A stretch of 64,000 nt of DNA, taken from positions 73,947,244-74,011,243 of the forward strand of contig CM068827.1 of NCBI GenBank assembly GCA_028554795.2, written 5' to 3'. Under the pieces are notes generated by a model. The model did not search any database and was not told where the DNA came from. It saw only the letters and a program-made list of their open reading frames with translations. The position numbers were made by a program, and so were the translations under genes. Positions 39,123 to 47,758 of this stretch are shown one piece after another. The DNA comes from Sinohyriopsis cumingii. Its lineage: Eukaryota; Mollusca; Bivalvia; Unionida; Unionidae. Each line of letters starts with the position of its first letter. Position 1 is the first letter of the stretch.

Positions 39123-39404
39123 ATGAATCATTGCAAGTGGTTAAAAGTTGGATCTGTAACAGTCTGTAATAAATCCTGCAGGAAGGAATTCTGCGGTGAA
39201 CACCTACAAAGCATCAAACGAGGAAGCACAGGACCAATACCATGCCTTTGATGTGTTATTGGGGTCAGAAGTAAAACACAGTTGTGTGCGAGTTGCGAAG
39301 GAAAGCGATACCGTGAACTCAAGCGATATTACAATAAAAAAAATAATGGAGATGCGCTGAAATCCGAAAGCGATTATTTAAATAAGTTTTCAGACAAATT
39401 ATAA
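39123..39404 (+). pseudogene. Small Cys-rich (zinc-binding-like) protein, in-frame stop
   Basis: ATG at 39123 opens a 94-codon frame ending in TAA at 39402, interrupted by TGA at 39249-39251. Spaced cysteine groups (HCKW, TVCNKSCRKEFCGEH, PCL before the stop, then C and QLCASCEGKRYREL after it) look like one or two zinc ribbons, followed by a basic K/N-rich tail. It lies 46 bp from polB in divergent orientation, so a DNA- or RNA-binding role alongside replication is plausible but inferred. The frame continues with similar composition past the stop, so I treat it as a mutation. Confidence 0.55.
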
Positions 39405-39429
39405 ATTAGACAAATATATTATTATATAA

Positions 39430-39856
39430 ATGAGCCAAGAATTTGTTCCACATCCAACCATTAAAAATTATGAAGCATCTCGCGAGGGAATAGTCAGACA
39501 CTGTATATTGAAAAAACCAGTTGGTGTTGTTAATAATTCTGGTTATCTTAGATTCGGCACTGGGAAAAAAACATTATTATAATCACAGGGCCGTGTATGA
39601 GTGTTTCCTTGGAGAGATCAAAGACGGTCTTGTGAACTGTCAATTCGGAAACACTGGTTGTTATAGTAAATACGCCAAGAAGGTTGTTTCCATAAATTTA
39701 AATACAAAAGAACAAAAAACATTTCATTCGATGAATGCAGCCAGTAAGCATTTTGATATTTGTGTGGCTTCAGTACGAAAAGTCGCAGAAAATGTATATA
39801 AATCCGCGTTGTCAAAAAAATATAACAGAGAAAGGATTACTTTTTATTATTGTTAG
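39430..39856 (+). pseudogene. HNH/NUMOD-type endonuclease, frameshifted
   Basis: The ATG at 39430 is preceded by tattattatataa. The first frame reads VPHPTIKNYEASREGIVRHC and GYLRFGTGKK, like the N-terminal NUMOD4-type segment (Y-x-S-x-x-G-x-V-R). At an A tract (39565-39571) the frame changes and continues as HYYNHRAVYECFLGEI, the HNH-like His block, then VVSINLNTKEQKTFHSMNAA, a NUMOD1-type DNA-recognition helix repeat, and ends ITFYYC at 39856. Proteins of this architecture are typical of phages and large DNA viruses, as free-standing homing endonucleases or transferred HNH genes. Only the frame change is damaged; no other stop was seen. Confidence 0.7.
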
Positions 39857-40417
39857 GTACTTCTATAATCCTGAAGTTTTTTAATGGGAGATAACTCTAC
39901 AGCGACTGCGTAAAAGTCAATGATACAATTATTTCCCCTTGTCAGGAAGTGTTGTGCACTCCGTGACAGGTAAATTTATCCAGCGCGGTATTTTTTTTAC
40001 AGCCAACTGTATACACACTGCGTCACAGTCTCGCGTTTGTCAGTCTTTTCATAAATCCAGTTTAGAGCTTAAATTCAGAATTTGTTAACTGTCTGTTACC
40101 ACTACAGAGGTAAATCGTTTACAGGTAACACAACGAGCAGACGGTTTTCTGTGTACAAGGAAGTAAATAACTTCCCTTTATTCCTCGACAAAGGCGTAAT
40201 TGTCTATTTATCTTTTTTTTGCGGATAAAATCTTTATTTTATTACACTTGTTCGGGGTTATGGTTCATCTGTATTTTCCACATGATCATATTTAAGAAAA
40301 AAACAAATAAAACATTTTAAACAAGTCACGCCCATCGCGTGAGCTATTTTTGAGCTTCCAAGTATCAGTCGGTTTATATACGATACGATCCTGTTAGAAG
40401 ACGGAGTCTTCGAAGTT

Positions 40418-40515
40418 CAACAGCAATCAATACCATCCCGTCATATCCGCCCATGGCGGATGCTTTTTGCGTCCATCCAGGGGTTGATTTTCGGGATGGT
40501 ATTGTCCCGCTGTTG
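40418..40515. repeat. Long hairpin with a nested smaller hairpin
   Basis: Outer arms: 40418-40440 (caacagc and ataccatcccg) pair with 40492-40515 (cgggatggtat and gctgttg). The loop contains the palindrome atccgcccatggcggat at 40445-40461. Confidence 0.8.
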
Positions 40516-40601
40516 AGTGTAGAAAATGACTCCGTTAGGATAAGTCGTCTTACTATATGTTGTGCTGTCCTTAGTTACTACTATGTGTCTGTACAATACT
40601 A

Positions 40602-40794
40602 CTGTAAGCTTGCTAAAATGCGGTGGCAATTTAGAAGCTTTACAGATGTAAATACTATATGTCTACAATACTACTGTGTAAGCTTGCTAAAATGCGGTGG
40701 CAATTTAGAAGCTTTACAGTCCTAGGATAAGTTAGAATTAAGTTATACTACTGTAAGCTTGCTAAAATGCGGTGGCAATTTAGAAGCTTTACAG
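40602..40794. repeat. Three copies of a 44-bp imperfect palindrome
   Basis: Copies at 40602-40645, 40674-40719 and 40751-40794. Each begins ctgtaagcttgctaaaatgc and ends caatttagaagctttacag, so the two halves are near reverse complements. The spacing is 72 and 77 bp and the linkers are partly related (tacaatactact). Confidence 0.92.
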
Positions 40795-41056
40795 ATGTAA
40801 ATACTACATGTTGTGGGTTGTCCCTATATGAACCTTGCTAGCATATCATCAGGTAAGCTAGGGGGTTCATTACGGGGAATGTCTCGTCTCTCTCGCAAAC
40901 ACACCCTCTGGGCTCTCTAGACTGTTATTTGACAGGTTAGGGGCTCACATGGGGGTCGTGTTTCCGCTCCTGAGTTTGGTAGGATGTTATAAGACACCCT
41001 AGAGGCTCAAGGAGATGTGATGTTTTTTCTTTTAAATATATAAATATTATATATAT

Positions 41057-41482
41057 ATGAATTACGAAAATATCAATAATGTGAATGATGCTATTAAAAA
41101 TTTAGAAGAACAAGGATTTAATTTATCACTAAATCCTGAAACAATTATGTCCGATTTTGAATCATTATATGAAGCTAAACGCGCAGGGCGTTATATTCTT
41201 CCTGCTTAATATCGATTCTTAAAAAAAATTCAAAATAATTTGTATAAACCGCTGGTCACAGTAGAAGAAGAAGCACAAATAAATGGTTTTGTTTCACTAT
41301 CTCGTGCAATTGAAAAGATTAGGTTGGCATTGGCAGCCGAGTATGAAACAAAAAAGATAATAAATACTCGCGTTAGAAAATTGAAACATTGTATGTCCCT
41401 TGACGAAGTCAAGGATGACAAAGTTAATGACGAAGTCAAGGATGAAATTAAGGACGACGAGGAAGTAAATACCTCACCCTGA
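41057..41482 (+). pseudogene. Unrecognised 142-codon viral gene with acidic C-terminal repeats, in-frame stop
   Basis: ATG at 41057, preceded by attatatatat. The frame is interrupted by TAA at 41207-41209 and ends at TGA 41480. The first part (MNYENINNVNDAIKNLEEQG, SLYEAKRAGRYILP) and the second part (VTVEEEAQINGFVSLSRAIE, NTRVRKLKHC) look like one small helical protein. The C-terminus is a run of VKDD/VNDE/VKDE repeats. Expression would follow the same TATA-like box as the other plus-strand genes. I do not recognise the family. Its place beside the replication genes suggests an early or accessory function (inference). Confidence 0.5.
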
Positions 41483-41722
41483 TGAAATCAGGTACTTGGA
41501 AATGAAATCGAAAGTAAAAAAAAGTAATATTTTTTTTTTACTTCCCCTTGACAAAGTCAAGGATGAAATCAAGGTGACATTACTGCTGTCGTCGTCAGTG
41601 ACATCACTGCTATCACTGCTATCATCAATGAAATCATCATCACTGTCGTCGTCGTCGGTGACATCACTGCTATCATTGCTATCATCAATGAAATCATCAT
41701 CACATTTTTTCTTCAAGGACAT
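41474..41722 (-). CDS. Possible short Asp/Ser-rich acidic protein over a 60-bp repeat
   Basis: An 82-codon minus-strand frame starts MSLKKKC after taatattatattataata and runs into FIDDSNDSSDVTDDDD and a second copy FIDDSSDSSDVTDDD. The DNA at about 41585-41704 is two copies of a unit of about 60 bp rich in tcatca/gtcgtc, which also leaves the plus strand open. The start context resembles other late genes of the element, but low complexity makes coding uncertain. Confidence 0.3.
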   Translation of the reverse strand: MSLKKKCDDDFIDDSNDSSDVTDDDDSDDDFIDDSSDSSDVTDDDSSNVTLISSLTLSRGSKKKILLFFTFDFISKYLISSG

Positions 41723-41789
41723 TATTATAATATAATATTATTAATTGGAAATCGTTTCACGATTGAAAGTCTTAAGACTTGGAAATCGT

Positions 41790-43197
41790 TTACGATTTCA
41801 CAAGGAGACTAATATGTAGTGTTTCATTTCGCAAATCAAGGGGATTCCCAGATTGGTCTGTCAGTGTGAAATTTATTCTGGTCAGCCATGGATTATGACA
41901 TCGTAGATAGACCGGATTGATTGGCTCTTGCACAATCAGAAATCCAGGTGGTTCTTTCGGAGTAAATGAATAAAGAATAAATCCTTGCTGGGCTTGATTT
42001 GATAATGTCGTGTCTGTGCTGTAACTGCCATCGATGACATCACACACAAGATTGACCGCGACCACTGAAGTTATATTTACGATGCCCGGGGATACATGAC
42101 GGCCTTGCCCTTCGGTGTTATTGTTATGTCTGAGGATAGTTGGGTCCGGTAGTGTTTTTCTGTGTTGTGCGTGTATGTCATCGAAGGATTCATTGATGAA
42201 GTCGGTGACGGATTTTCTTAACTCGGGCACGTTATACCAAGGAAGTTTAAAATTTGTTAGATTCGCCTCTGGTATTCTAAAGAACTTTAAAAAATTTTGC
42301 TTACTACGATGTATGTCGGTATCAGTATGATCAATTGTTGCCTGAATTACTCGCTGATATAAGATATTCCATGTCATATGCGAGCTGATTTAATATTTCA
42401 ATCCGCTTAATAATTTCGCTACGTAGCGCTATATCAAAAAGATGTTCTTGGAAGAACCACCGCAGTTGTGTTAGTTGTGTTTTATGTTCTTGATTAATTT
42501 CTTTAAAATATTCAATAATATTGTTTAGGGTAATAATCAAAGTTTCAGGGCCCCGGGTAAAACACCACTGAACAGTGTCCTTGTCGGTGAAGTAAAAATG
42601 ACGACTAGACGTTGACCCTTTTATGTGATCCAGACGGTCTTTGTATTCTGGTGTAATTTCATGATATGATTGTTTGTCAGTGACATAATCAGACTTTTTA
42701 GGTTCTGGTGGTATTGGTTGTGCTGGTGGAGCGACTTCAGGCCATCCTAATACTGTTCGGATTGAACTATTATATATATCCACCGCGTAGTCTGGGGTGT
42801 TTATTTCAATGGCAGAAGACAGCGTTGGCTCATGAACAGTTATTGCTATTTTGGATTCCTTTGTTGTAATATTTTTTATTCGACGTTGTAATTCCTCATT
42901 GATTTCTTCGATTTGATAAGACCCGGTTGGTAACCCAATGACATTCCAGTCTGGCGTGCCATCGGGTTTATTTTTATATGCAAACACAAACGAATTATTT
43001 GCTGGCAATCCACCAAACGATTTTGATCTAATATTGGGCCAACTGTGATATACTCGTAATTGCGCTAACGCGATTTCGCTTACTGGAATCGCAGTTGGAA
43101 AATTAATACTGAATTGTGGCTTAGTTGATGTTACTGTTAATAAAGATGTTCGCGCCGGGCTTGTATTTGCGACTATCTGCTGAAGTAATTCCGTCAT
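41790..43197 (-). pseudogene. Penton-like minor capsid protein, in two overlapping frames
   Basis: The N-terminal frame (43197-42331, 288 codons) has PTAIPVSEIALAQLRVYHSW, the aromatic strand NNSFVFAY and GLPTGSYQIEEINEELQRRI, the pattern of penton-like proteins in Polinton/adintovirus-type elements. The C-terminal frame (42377-41790, 195 codons) ends with TRINFTLTDQSGNPLDLRNE then TLHISLLVKS, the matching final jelly-roll strands. The frames overlap by 47 bp with a frame change. I read them as one broken gene, although two overlapping genes cannot be excluded. The ATG follows agataaata. The first 77 nt overlap the end of the next gene upstream. The product would form five-fold vertices and bear the spike. 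Confidence 0.7.
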
Positions 43198-43726
43198 TAT
43201 TTATCTGCTGTCGTTTCAAATCGAAGTTCTTTGTGTAATCGTTGTACACCCCTGCCATCTGCGCGAATTCGGAATCTGATATTGTTGTATCGTCAAGGCT
43301 GGATGATATCAACGATGACAATTTCGAATAGGTGCTTGTGGCCGCGCTGTTTAACTTTTCATATTCGTGCAATTTTGTTAGCGCACACGATGATATTTTT
43401 TTCGCAATTATATTAGTAACTCCTGCAATTGTCGTTGACGTTGAAATTGTGATTGTAATCGCGATTGCAGTTGTCACCGGAGTTAACGCAGACAATAGCA
43501 CCCCAGTAGATGCAACTACCGCGGATACCGAATACACTATTGTGTCTAACATGGTTACACGCCGTTTGTATTTTTTTATCTTTGTTGTGCACTTGTCAAT
43601 AATATCTTTTAACTCTGAATGCCATTCGCGTACTTGATCATATCTATATTGCTGCGCATCTAATGTTGTCGTTGATGCTGACTTCAAAACACTTTGTGTT
43701 AAAATGCTTGCATTTTCTGATATCAT
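43121..43726 (-). CDS. Virion-associated-type protein with a hydrophobic hairpin, intact
   Basis: 201 codons, start context gtaaaataataaa before the ATG at 43726. A basic amphipathic N-terminal part (CTTKIKKYKRRVTMLD) leads into a long hydrophobic segment at about residues 61-107, enough for two membrane helices (VYSVSAVVASTGVLLSA and AIAITITISTSTTIAGV), then a helical, Ser-rich tail ending in a soluble region (TISDSEFAQMAGVYNDYTKN). Proteins with this layout accompany capsid genes in related invertebrate elements; their function is not known to me. It is one of the few unbroken genes here. It starts 10 bp after the spike stop and overlaps the penton-like start. Confidence 0.6.
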   Translation of the reverse strand: MISENASILTQSVLKSASTTTLDAQQYRYDQVREWHSELKDIIDKCTTKIKKYKRRVTMLDTIVYSVSAVVASTGVLLSALTPVTTAIAITITISTSTTIAGVTNIIAKKISSCALTKLHEYEKLNSAATSTYSKLSSLISSSLDDTTISDSEFAQMAGVYNDYTKNFDLKRQQINNDGITSADSRKYKPGANIFINSNIN

Positions 43727-43735
43727 TTTATTATT

Positions 43736-44862
43736 TTACGCGGTAACCAATTGAGGCGTTTCAGCTACAAATTCTAAACACCTCCAGTAAGATGTTGCGG
43801 TTAATTTCTTGTCGGCGGCTTCCAGTATAAATGTTTCTTCGGTTTCCTTGTTTAATATGATAGTCACAACCCCGGAATGCTTATCGGTGGAATGTCTCCA
43901 GGGATATGTTGTGAAGATTTCAAATTTAGCGGCACTGAACACAGACAGTCTATACACTCCAGTGGCTGTTGCTGTATATTTGATAGTATTATTTTGTTTG
44001 GACCATGTTGCGAATCCCGATGATACCGTGTATACTATGTTGGTGACATGCCCAGGAGTAACTCCAGTGGGGACTTTAATCAAACTGGTTTTGCTAACGA
44101 TCTCAGGAATCTCCGCTACGATGTTTTGCTGTGTTTGTTTGATCGTGTCAATGTTATTTTGTATCAACGCGATTTGATCTGAAATACTTCTATCTGTTCT
44201 GACTACACCTAACCGGGCATTAATCGCGTTGACTTCGCTGGCGTTACCAGTAAGTTTTTCTTTGATATCAGAAAGTTTCATGTCGATGACGGGAGGAGTT
44301 CCAAGGAACTTATCCGTGGCATCATCGGTTTTTTGAAAGTTTCTTCGAAGTCTTGTGAACGCGTTTACATGAACATCATACTCTACCCACAACGTTGTTA
44401 GTTTACCGTCAACGGCGCTAGCGCTTGCGTCAACATATTGTTTGTTAGTGGCATCTTCCGGCGAGGTTGGAATCGCTAACGCGGTTATTTTGTTACCACT
44501 GAGATTGAGTTCACCTGTCATTGTATCACCGGTCTTCGCTACACGTTCCCCTGCAGCTTTTTGTGTGTCATCTCGAAGCGCCGCGATTGATATCAGCGAA
44601 TCTCTGATTTTTCCGCTGTCAGTGAACACAGGAATGTTACCCGGAGTAGCTACAATAACCCTACGAATTATTTCATGCCATTTGATATCGCTGGTTTTTA
44701 GTTTTCCGTGCCGGTCCTGAAAAATAAGAACCTCATCTGGGTCTATCCCGGTTAACGTTAAAAGATTATCGATTTCATCTTTGGTCGCATATTTTGATAA
44801 ATCCACATCGGCGCGTTTTTTGTTTTTGTTTCGAGAAGAGATCTTTCGTAAATATCAACCAT
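43736..44862 (-). pseudogene. Spike (fibre-like) protein with phage tail-fibre repeat, frameshifted near the start
   Basis: The long frame (44806-43736, 356 codons) contains VAKTGDTMTGELNLSGNKIT then AIPTSPEDATNKQYVDASAS (residues 89-130), the classic tail-fibre repeat of bacteriophages (GDTMTG...NKI...P....DA.NK.YVD). It is followed by coiled-coil-like segments and a C-terminal beta-rich domain (TATATGVYRLSVFSAAKFEI, TYPWRHSTDKHSGVVTIILN) suited to a trimeric receptor-binding head. The likely true ATG is at 44862, overlapping the protease stop as TAATG; its frame (MVDIYERSLLETK) changes at an A-rich tract before DLSKYATKDEIDNL. The position next to protease and penton-like genes fits a vertex spike. 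Attachment to a host receptor is inferred. Confidence 0.78.
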
Positions 44863-45346
44863 TATTTGATAGGAAACTGTTTAAATCGACCTATGGTATA
44901 CTCGTGCACGATTTTGTGAGGAGAAATCTTTGATTTCGAGATCGCATCAAGAACATTTAATACTTCACGGCCACATATCGGAGGATCGGTCAGTGTTTGT
45001 ATTGGTAACGTTGAATACCAAACCTTTGTCGTTGACAGGGGGATGTTTTTTGTATATAGGAGAAATTCAACTGGTGGTGCTAACCCATACGAATCAAAAT
45101 AGATAATTCCACGTGGATCGATCGCGTAAGCAACCCAGTGAGTTCCTGGACCATCGCTGTTATCAAGATTAATAATTCCTGTTTCTGGATTGCGTGGTCA
45201 TTGTGGTAATTGATCTCGCATAAAGACGCCTCTGAAATTTTTTATATTTAATTGTTTAGCAGCATCAAGCAATTCAAAATTTGACATCGGTGTGAAAATG
45301 CTAGCATTGAAAACACTTTGTGTTTTTAAAACCTTTTTGGTACCAT
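44862..45346 (-). pseudogene. Adenain-type cysteine protease, with in-frame stop
   Basis: From an internal ATG at 45287 the frame runs to TAA at 44862, broken only by TGA at 45200-45198 (codon 30). Catalytic blocks are clear: GPGTHWVAYAIDP (His50), IIYFDSYGLAPP (Asp65), a Gln at position 97 and PPICGREV (Cys105), in adenovirus-protease order. The segment before the stop includes SNFELLDAAKQ and FRGVFMRDQLP, as in Polinton-type proteases. Coding-like sequence in this frame continues upstream (SVFNASIFTP) towards an ATG at 45346 after a frame change, so the gene probably starts there, 22 bp after the pVI-like gene. It would mature the virion proteins. At about 140-160 residues it is shorter than adenain (about 204). 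Confidence 0.85.
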
Positions 45347-45368
45347 GATGGCGGAGTTCCTGGGAGTC

Positions 45369-45764
45369 TTAGCCCTCGTCCCTTTTTTTGTATCCTTTTC
45401 CTGTGGCTTTCTTTAGTGCCATTCCAGCAGCGGTTCCAACTGCTCCTAACGCAGCGGCTTTAGCGACTGCAGGGGCAGCAGCAGCTATCAACGCTGGTAT
45501 CGCTGCAAGTAATGGAAATATTCCACCGGTTTTAGCCATATGTTTGACAGCTGCAGGAGAGAGATCAAGTCGAACTCCAGTCTTTGCTTGCTTTGCTTTA
45601 TTAAGATGATTAATCTGTGTTTTAGTCAGCGATAACTTGTTTGGACCACCCGCTAGCTGATCGTATTTAAGTGTTATTGCTGTTCCACATGTGCTCGCGT
45701 TCTTTGATTGCAATTTCTTAGTCTGACCAGGAGTCAAAGTAACACTAACTTGATTGTATGACAT
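45369..45764 (-). CDS. pVI-like minor capsid/membrane-active protein, intact
   Basis: 131 codons from the ATG at 45764, chosen over an upstream in-frame ATG (45815) because it follows cactaataaaata, as in neighbouring genes, and because the longer form would overlap the hexon end. The N-terminal half has Thr/Leu/Lys repeats (VSVTLTPGQTKKLQ, NKLSLTKTQINHLNKAKQAK, VRLDLSPAAVKHM). Residues 81-118 are a hydrophobic Ala-rich helix (PLLAAIPALIAAAAPAVAKA), with a basic tail GKGYKKRDEG. Such proteins are common beside the hexon in invertebrate Polinton-like elements, and the adenovirus counterpart by position and hydrophobicity would be pVI. Membrane activity is inferred. Confidence 0.65.
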   Translation of the reverse strand: MSYNQVSVTLTPGQTKKLQSKNASTCGTAITLKYDQLAGGPNKLSLTKTQINHLNKAKQAKTGVRLDLSPAAVKHMAKTGGIFPLLAAIPALIAAAAPAVAKAAALGAVGTAAGMALKKATGKGYKKRDEG

Positions 45765-45792
45765 TATTTTATTAGTGATTGATCTAATTGTG

Positions 45793-47175
45793 TTACATGT
45801 TTTGTACTGGTGCATCAGCGAATATCATTCGGCCGCCAGCACCTTCAAGCAACATTGCTTTGTCGGAAAGTATGACCGCGATTGCTCTGTAATTAGCTAT
45901 AGCTCCTACGTCTCTATTCACGGTAGCCCGAAAGTGTATATCAACGACAGACTGTCTGGTTAAATCAAGACGCTCTAACGAGAAGTATTAGATTGGATAA
46001 TGAGATATAAAATCCAATTGTGATATTTGCAAACCAGTATCGATATTCAGATCACGCGCTAGATATTTCGTCAATCGTTGATATGCACGTGCAACATGAT
46101 TATTACCAAAATCTAACAGTATGTTCTCAGACGGTTCTTGATGCCCGTTTATTCTCAGAGAAACGTCAGTGATACCAAGTTGATCAAATATCATATGCGA
46201 ACGTGTTTCATTACCCACCCGTGCAACATCCTGAAGAGCAATGAAAATATGTCGCGGCGCGGCAACCCTCTGCTGTGATGCTATATGCCATGTGAATAAA
46301 CCGTTATTGGTACTTTGAGCACTATCTGTGGTTGTTGTAAGCCACGATAACAACACTTTACCACCTTGATCCATAAAAGAAAGCAGTCGCTGTTCTTCAG
46401 TAATTGCAGGAGTCATTACCGGCATCCACAGTGATAGTTTTGTTATGTTTACCTTACCAGCGTCACCTAGAGGTCGCCATATAGCATCATTGTCGTTGGC
46501 TTTTCTAACAAGCACAACCGTATGTTTTGCTCCAAAAATTACCTTTCTGACATCTCTGCAAAATCCAAAGATGTACGACAGCGGAATGGCACATGAAAAA
46601 TTTCTACGATTACCTTTCAACATTTGTCTACGTGCAGCGAAACCTAAATTAAATTCTGTATTAGCACCGTGAACCACCGGATTCACATCAACGTCAGCTG
46701 CGTTGGCAAAGTTTCTTGGTCGTCTAATATCGTACTGATCACTGTTAGGAAAATTAGAAGTGTCCTTGGCAAACATCATTGATGGACCAGATAATCTTGT
46801 ATAATCATCAGAATATCTTGCTAGACCAATTATTGTTGTAGCAACATCGACATCCTACTGAATCGATTCGATATTTTTTCCATCAATCATGTAGACAGCA
46901 CTATCAAACAAGGCCATAATTCCGTTATTGACAAAACCGATTTTAACACTGGGTCCGTATTCTGTATCATCTGTTTTTATAATTTCTCCTTCTGCTTCAA
47001 TAAATGCTTCAGTGGGCAGGAAATATCTACTTGTATCTTGAACCTGAAGTTCAATTCGTCCTCGTTTATTTGGCTCTCGTGCGTCATAAGAATAATACTG
47101 ATAATCACGCACTGATTCATTTTTAAGAACCGGTTCGTCTATGTCGAATGCTGGGTCGGATTCCCGTTTAAACAT
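45793..47175 (-). pseudogene. Hexon-like double jelly-roll major capsid protein, two in-frame stops
   Basis: A single frame of 461 codons from the ATG at 47175 (after cttttataataaa) to TAA at 45793, interrupted by TAG at 46857-46855 and TAA at 45990-45988. Blocks seen: SRYFLPTEAFIEAEGEI and NNGIMALFDSAVYMIDGKNI in the first jelly roll, IPLSYIFGFCRDVRKVIFGA and NITKLSLWMPVMTP in the middle, and a C-terminal strand set after the second stop (LTRQSVVDIHFRATVNRDVG, NYRAIAVILSDKAM). These match the pattern of hexon-like capsid proteins of Polinton/adintovirus-type elements. The frame is continuous on both sides of each stop, so the stops are point changes in an otherwise complete gene. The usual length is about 450-600 residues. 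Confidence 0.85.
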
Positions 47176-47256
47176 TTTATTATAAAAGTCATCGTCTAAA
47201 ACGAAGACCACTTCCCGCCATCAAACTTGTGTTTATTTGTTCAGCCCCTTGATTTA

Positions 47257-47628
47257 TCAAGGCTGTTTTTTATTTGCAGCTTCATTTATTACTTTACTAA
47301 CATTTGCAGGCATATCTGCGGTGGCTGGTAATTTTACCGGTGGTGGACCCCCTTTGGTTCTGCGCATTAATCGTGCTAGTCTGTCCTTGATTGCCAGGAA
47401 TGCTTTACTGGCAGCGCTACCAACAGCGCCAGTAGCTTTATCTTTAATAACATCAATGGCTTTCATCGATAATTGTTTTGCGATTGGTATTGCTTTAGGT
47501 GCCATCCTCGCAAATAAACCGCGAACAACATCGCCTAATCCCTTTCCATAAGTCATCCTGTATACGGGTACTCGTGAATTTACCACCCTGACCATGACTG
47601 GTCTACGATGACAATTGTGTACGATCAT
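47257..47628 (-). CDS. Small basic virion protein (core/pX-like), intact
   Basis: 123 codons, ATG at 47628 after taattaaataaa. Rich in Lys/Arg (HNCHRRPVMVRVVN, DRLARLMRRTKGG) with a Gly/hydrophobic stretch GKGLGDVVRGLFARMAPKA. It lies immediately upstream of the hexon-like gene, where adenoviruses keep small basic core proteins (pVII, pX). DNA condensation or capsid attachment is an inference from charge and position, not from detectable homology. Confidence 0.6.
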   Translation of the reverse strand: MIVHNCHRRPVMVRVVNSRVPVYRMTYGKGLGDVVRGLFARMAPKAIPIAKQLSMKAIDVIKDKATGAVGSAASKAFLAIKDRLARLMRRTKGGPPPVKLPATADMPANVSKVINEAANKKQP

Positions 47629-47653
47629 TTTATTTAATTAGTTATTTATTTAA

Positions 47654-47757
47654 CTAGTCGCTGTCCACGAGTTCATCAATAAGTTCTCGGTAGATGTGAG
47701 TATCCATGATGCCGCCGCGAAATAATCGCTGAGAGATATCAGCTGCTTCATTAATTA
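47654..47757 (-). CDS. Very short acidic ORF between the coiled-coil and basic protein genes
   Basis: The frame directly follows the TAA of the coiled-coil gene in phase and reads INEAADISQRLFRGGIMDTH then IYRELIDELVDSD to TAG at 47654. No ATG is in frame before the internal Met, so it is either a short peptide with a damaged start or a former C-terminal extension of the upstream gene. Confidence 0.3.
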
Positions 47758-47758
47758 T

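Larger units (their letters stand above)
39857..41056. other. Viral non-coding region rich in hairpins, candidate replication or termination region
   Basis: No supported gene over 1.2 kb, in sharp contrast to the dense coding elsewhere in the element. It holds several inverted repeats: about 39936-39970 (ccttgtcaggaagtg with cactccgtgacagg), aggaagtaaataacttccct near 40159, the 100-bp hairpin at 40418-40515 and three 44-bp quasi-palindromes at 40602-40794. Confidence 0.55.

Noticed and set aside
39565..39571. Programmed frameshift site in the endonuclease A tract
   Set aside because: The required shift is forward by one and the tract does not form a standard slippery heptamer in the zero frame. 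Several other A tracts in the element show similar changes, so mutation or consensus error is more likely.
40602..40794. CRISPR-like array
   Set aside because: There are only three repeats, each a 44-bp palindrome, with related rather than unique spacers, in animal DNA. No cas genes are present.
41496..41735. Plus-strand 79-codon Ser/Leu-rich ORF
   Set aside because: Shadow of the 60-bp repeat. The minus-strand reading has a better start context and is itself uncertain.
45388..45609. Plus-strand Ala-rich ORF opposite the pVI-like gene
   Set aside because: Antisense shadow of the Ala-rich helix in the minus-strand gene.
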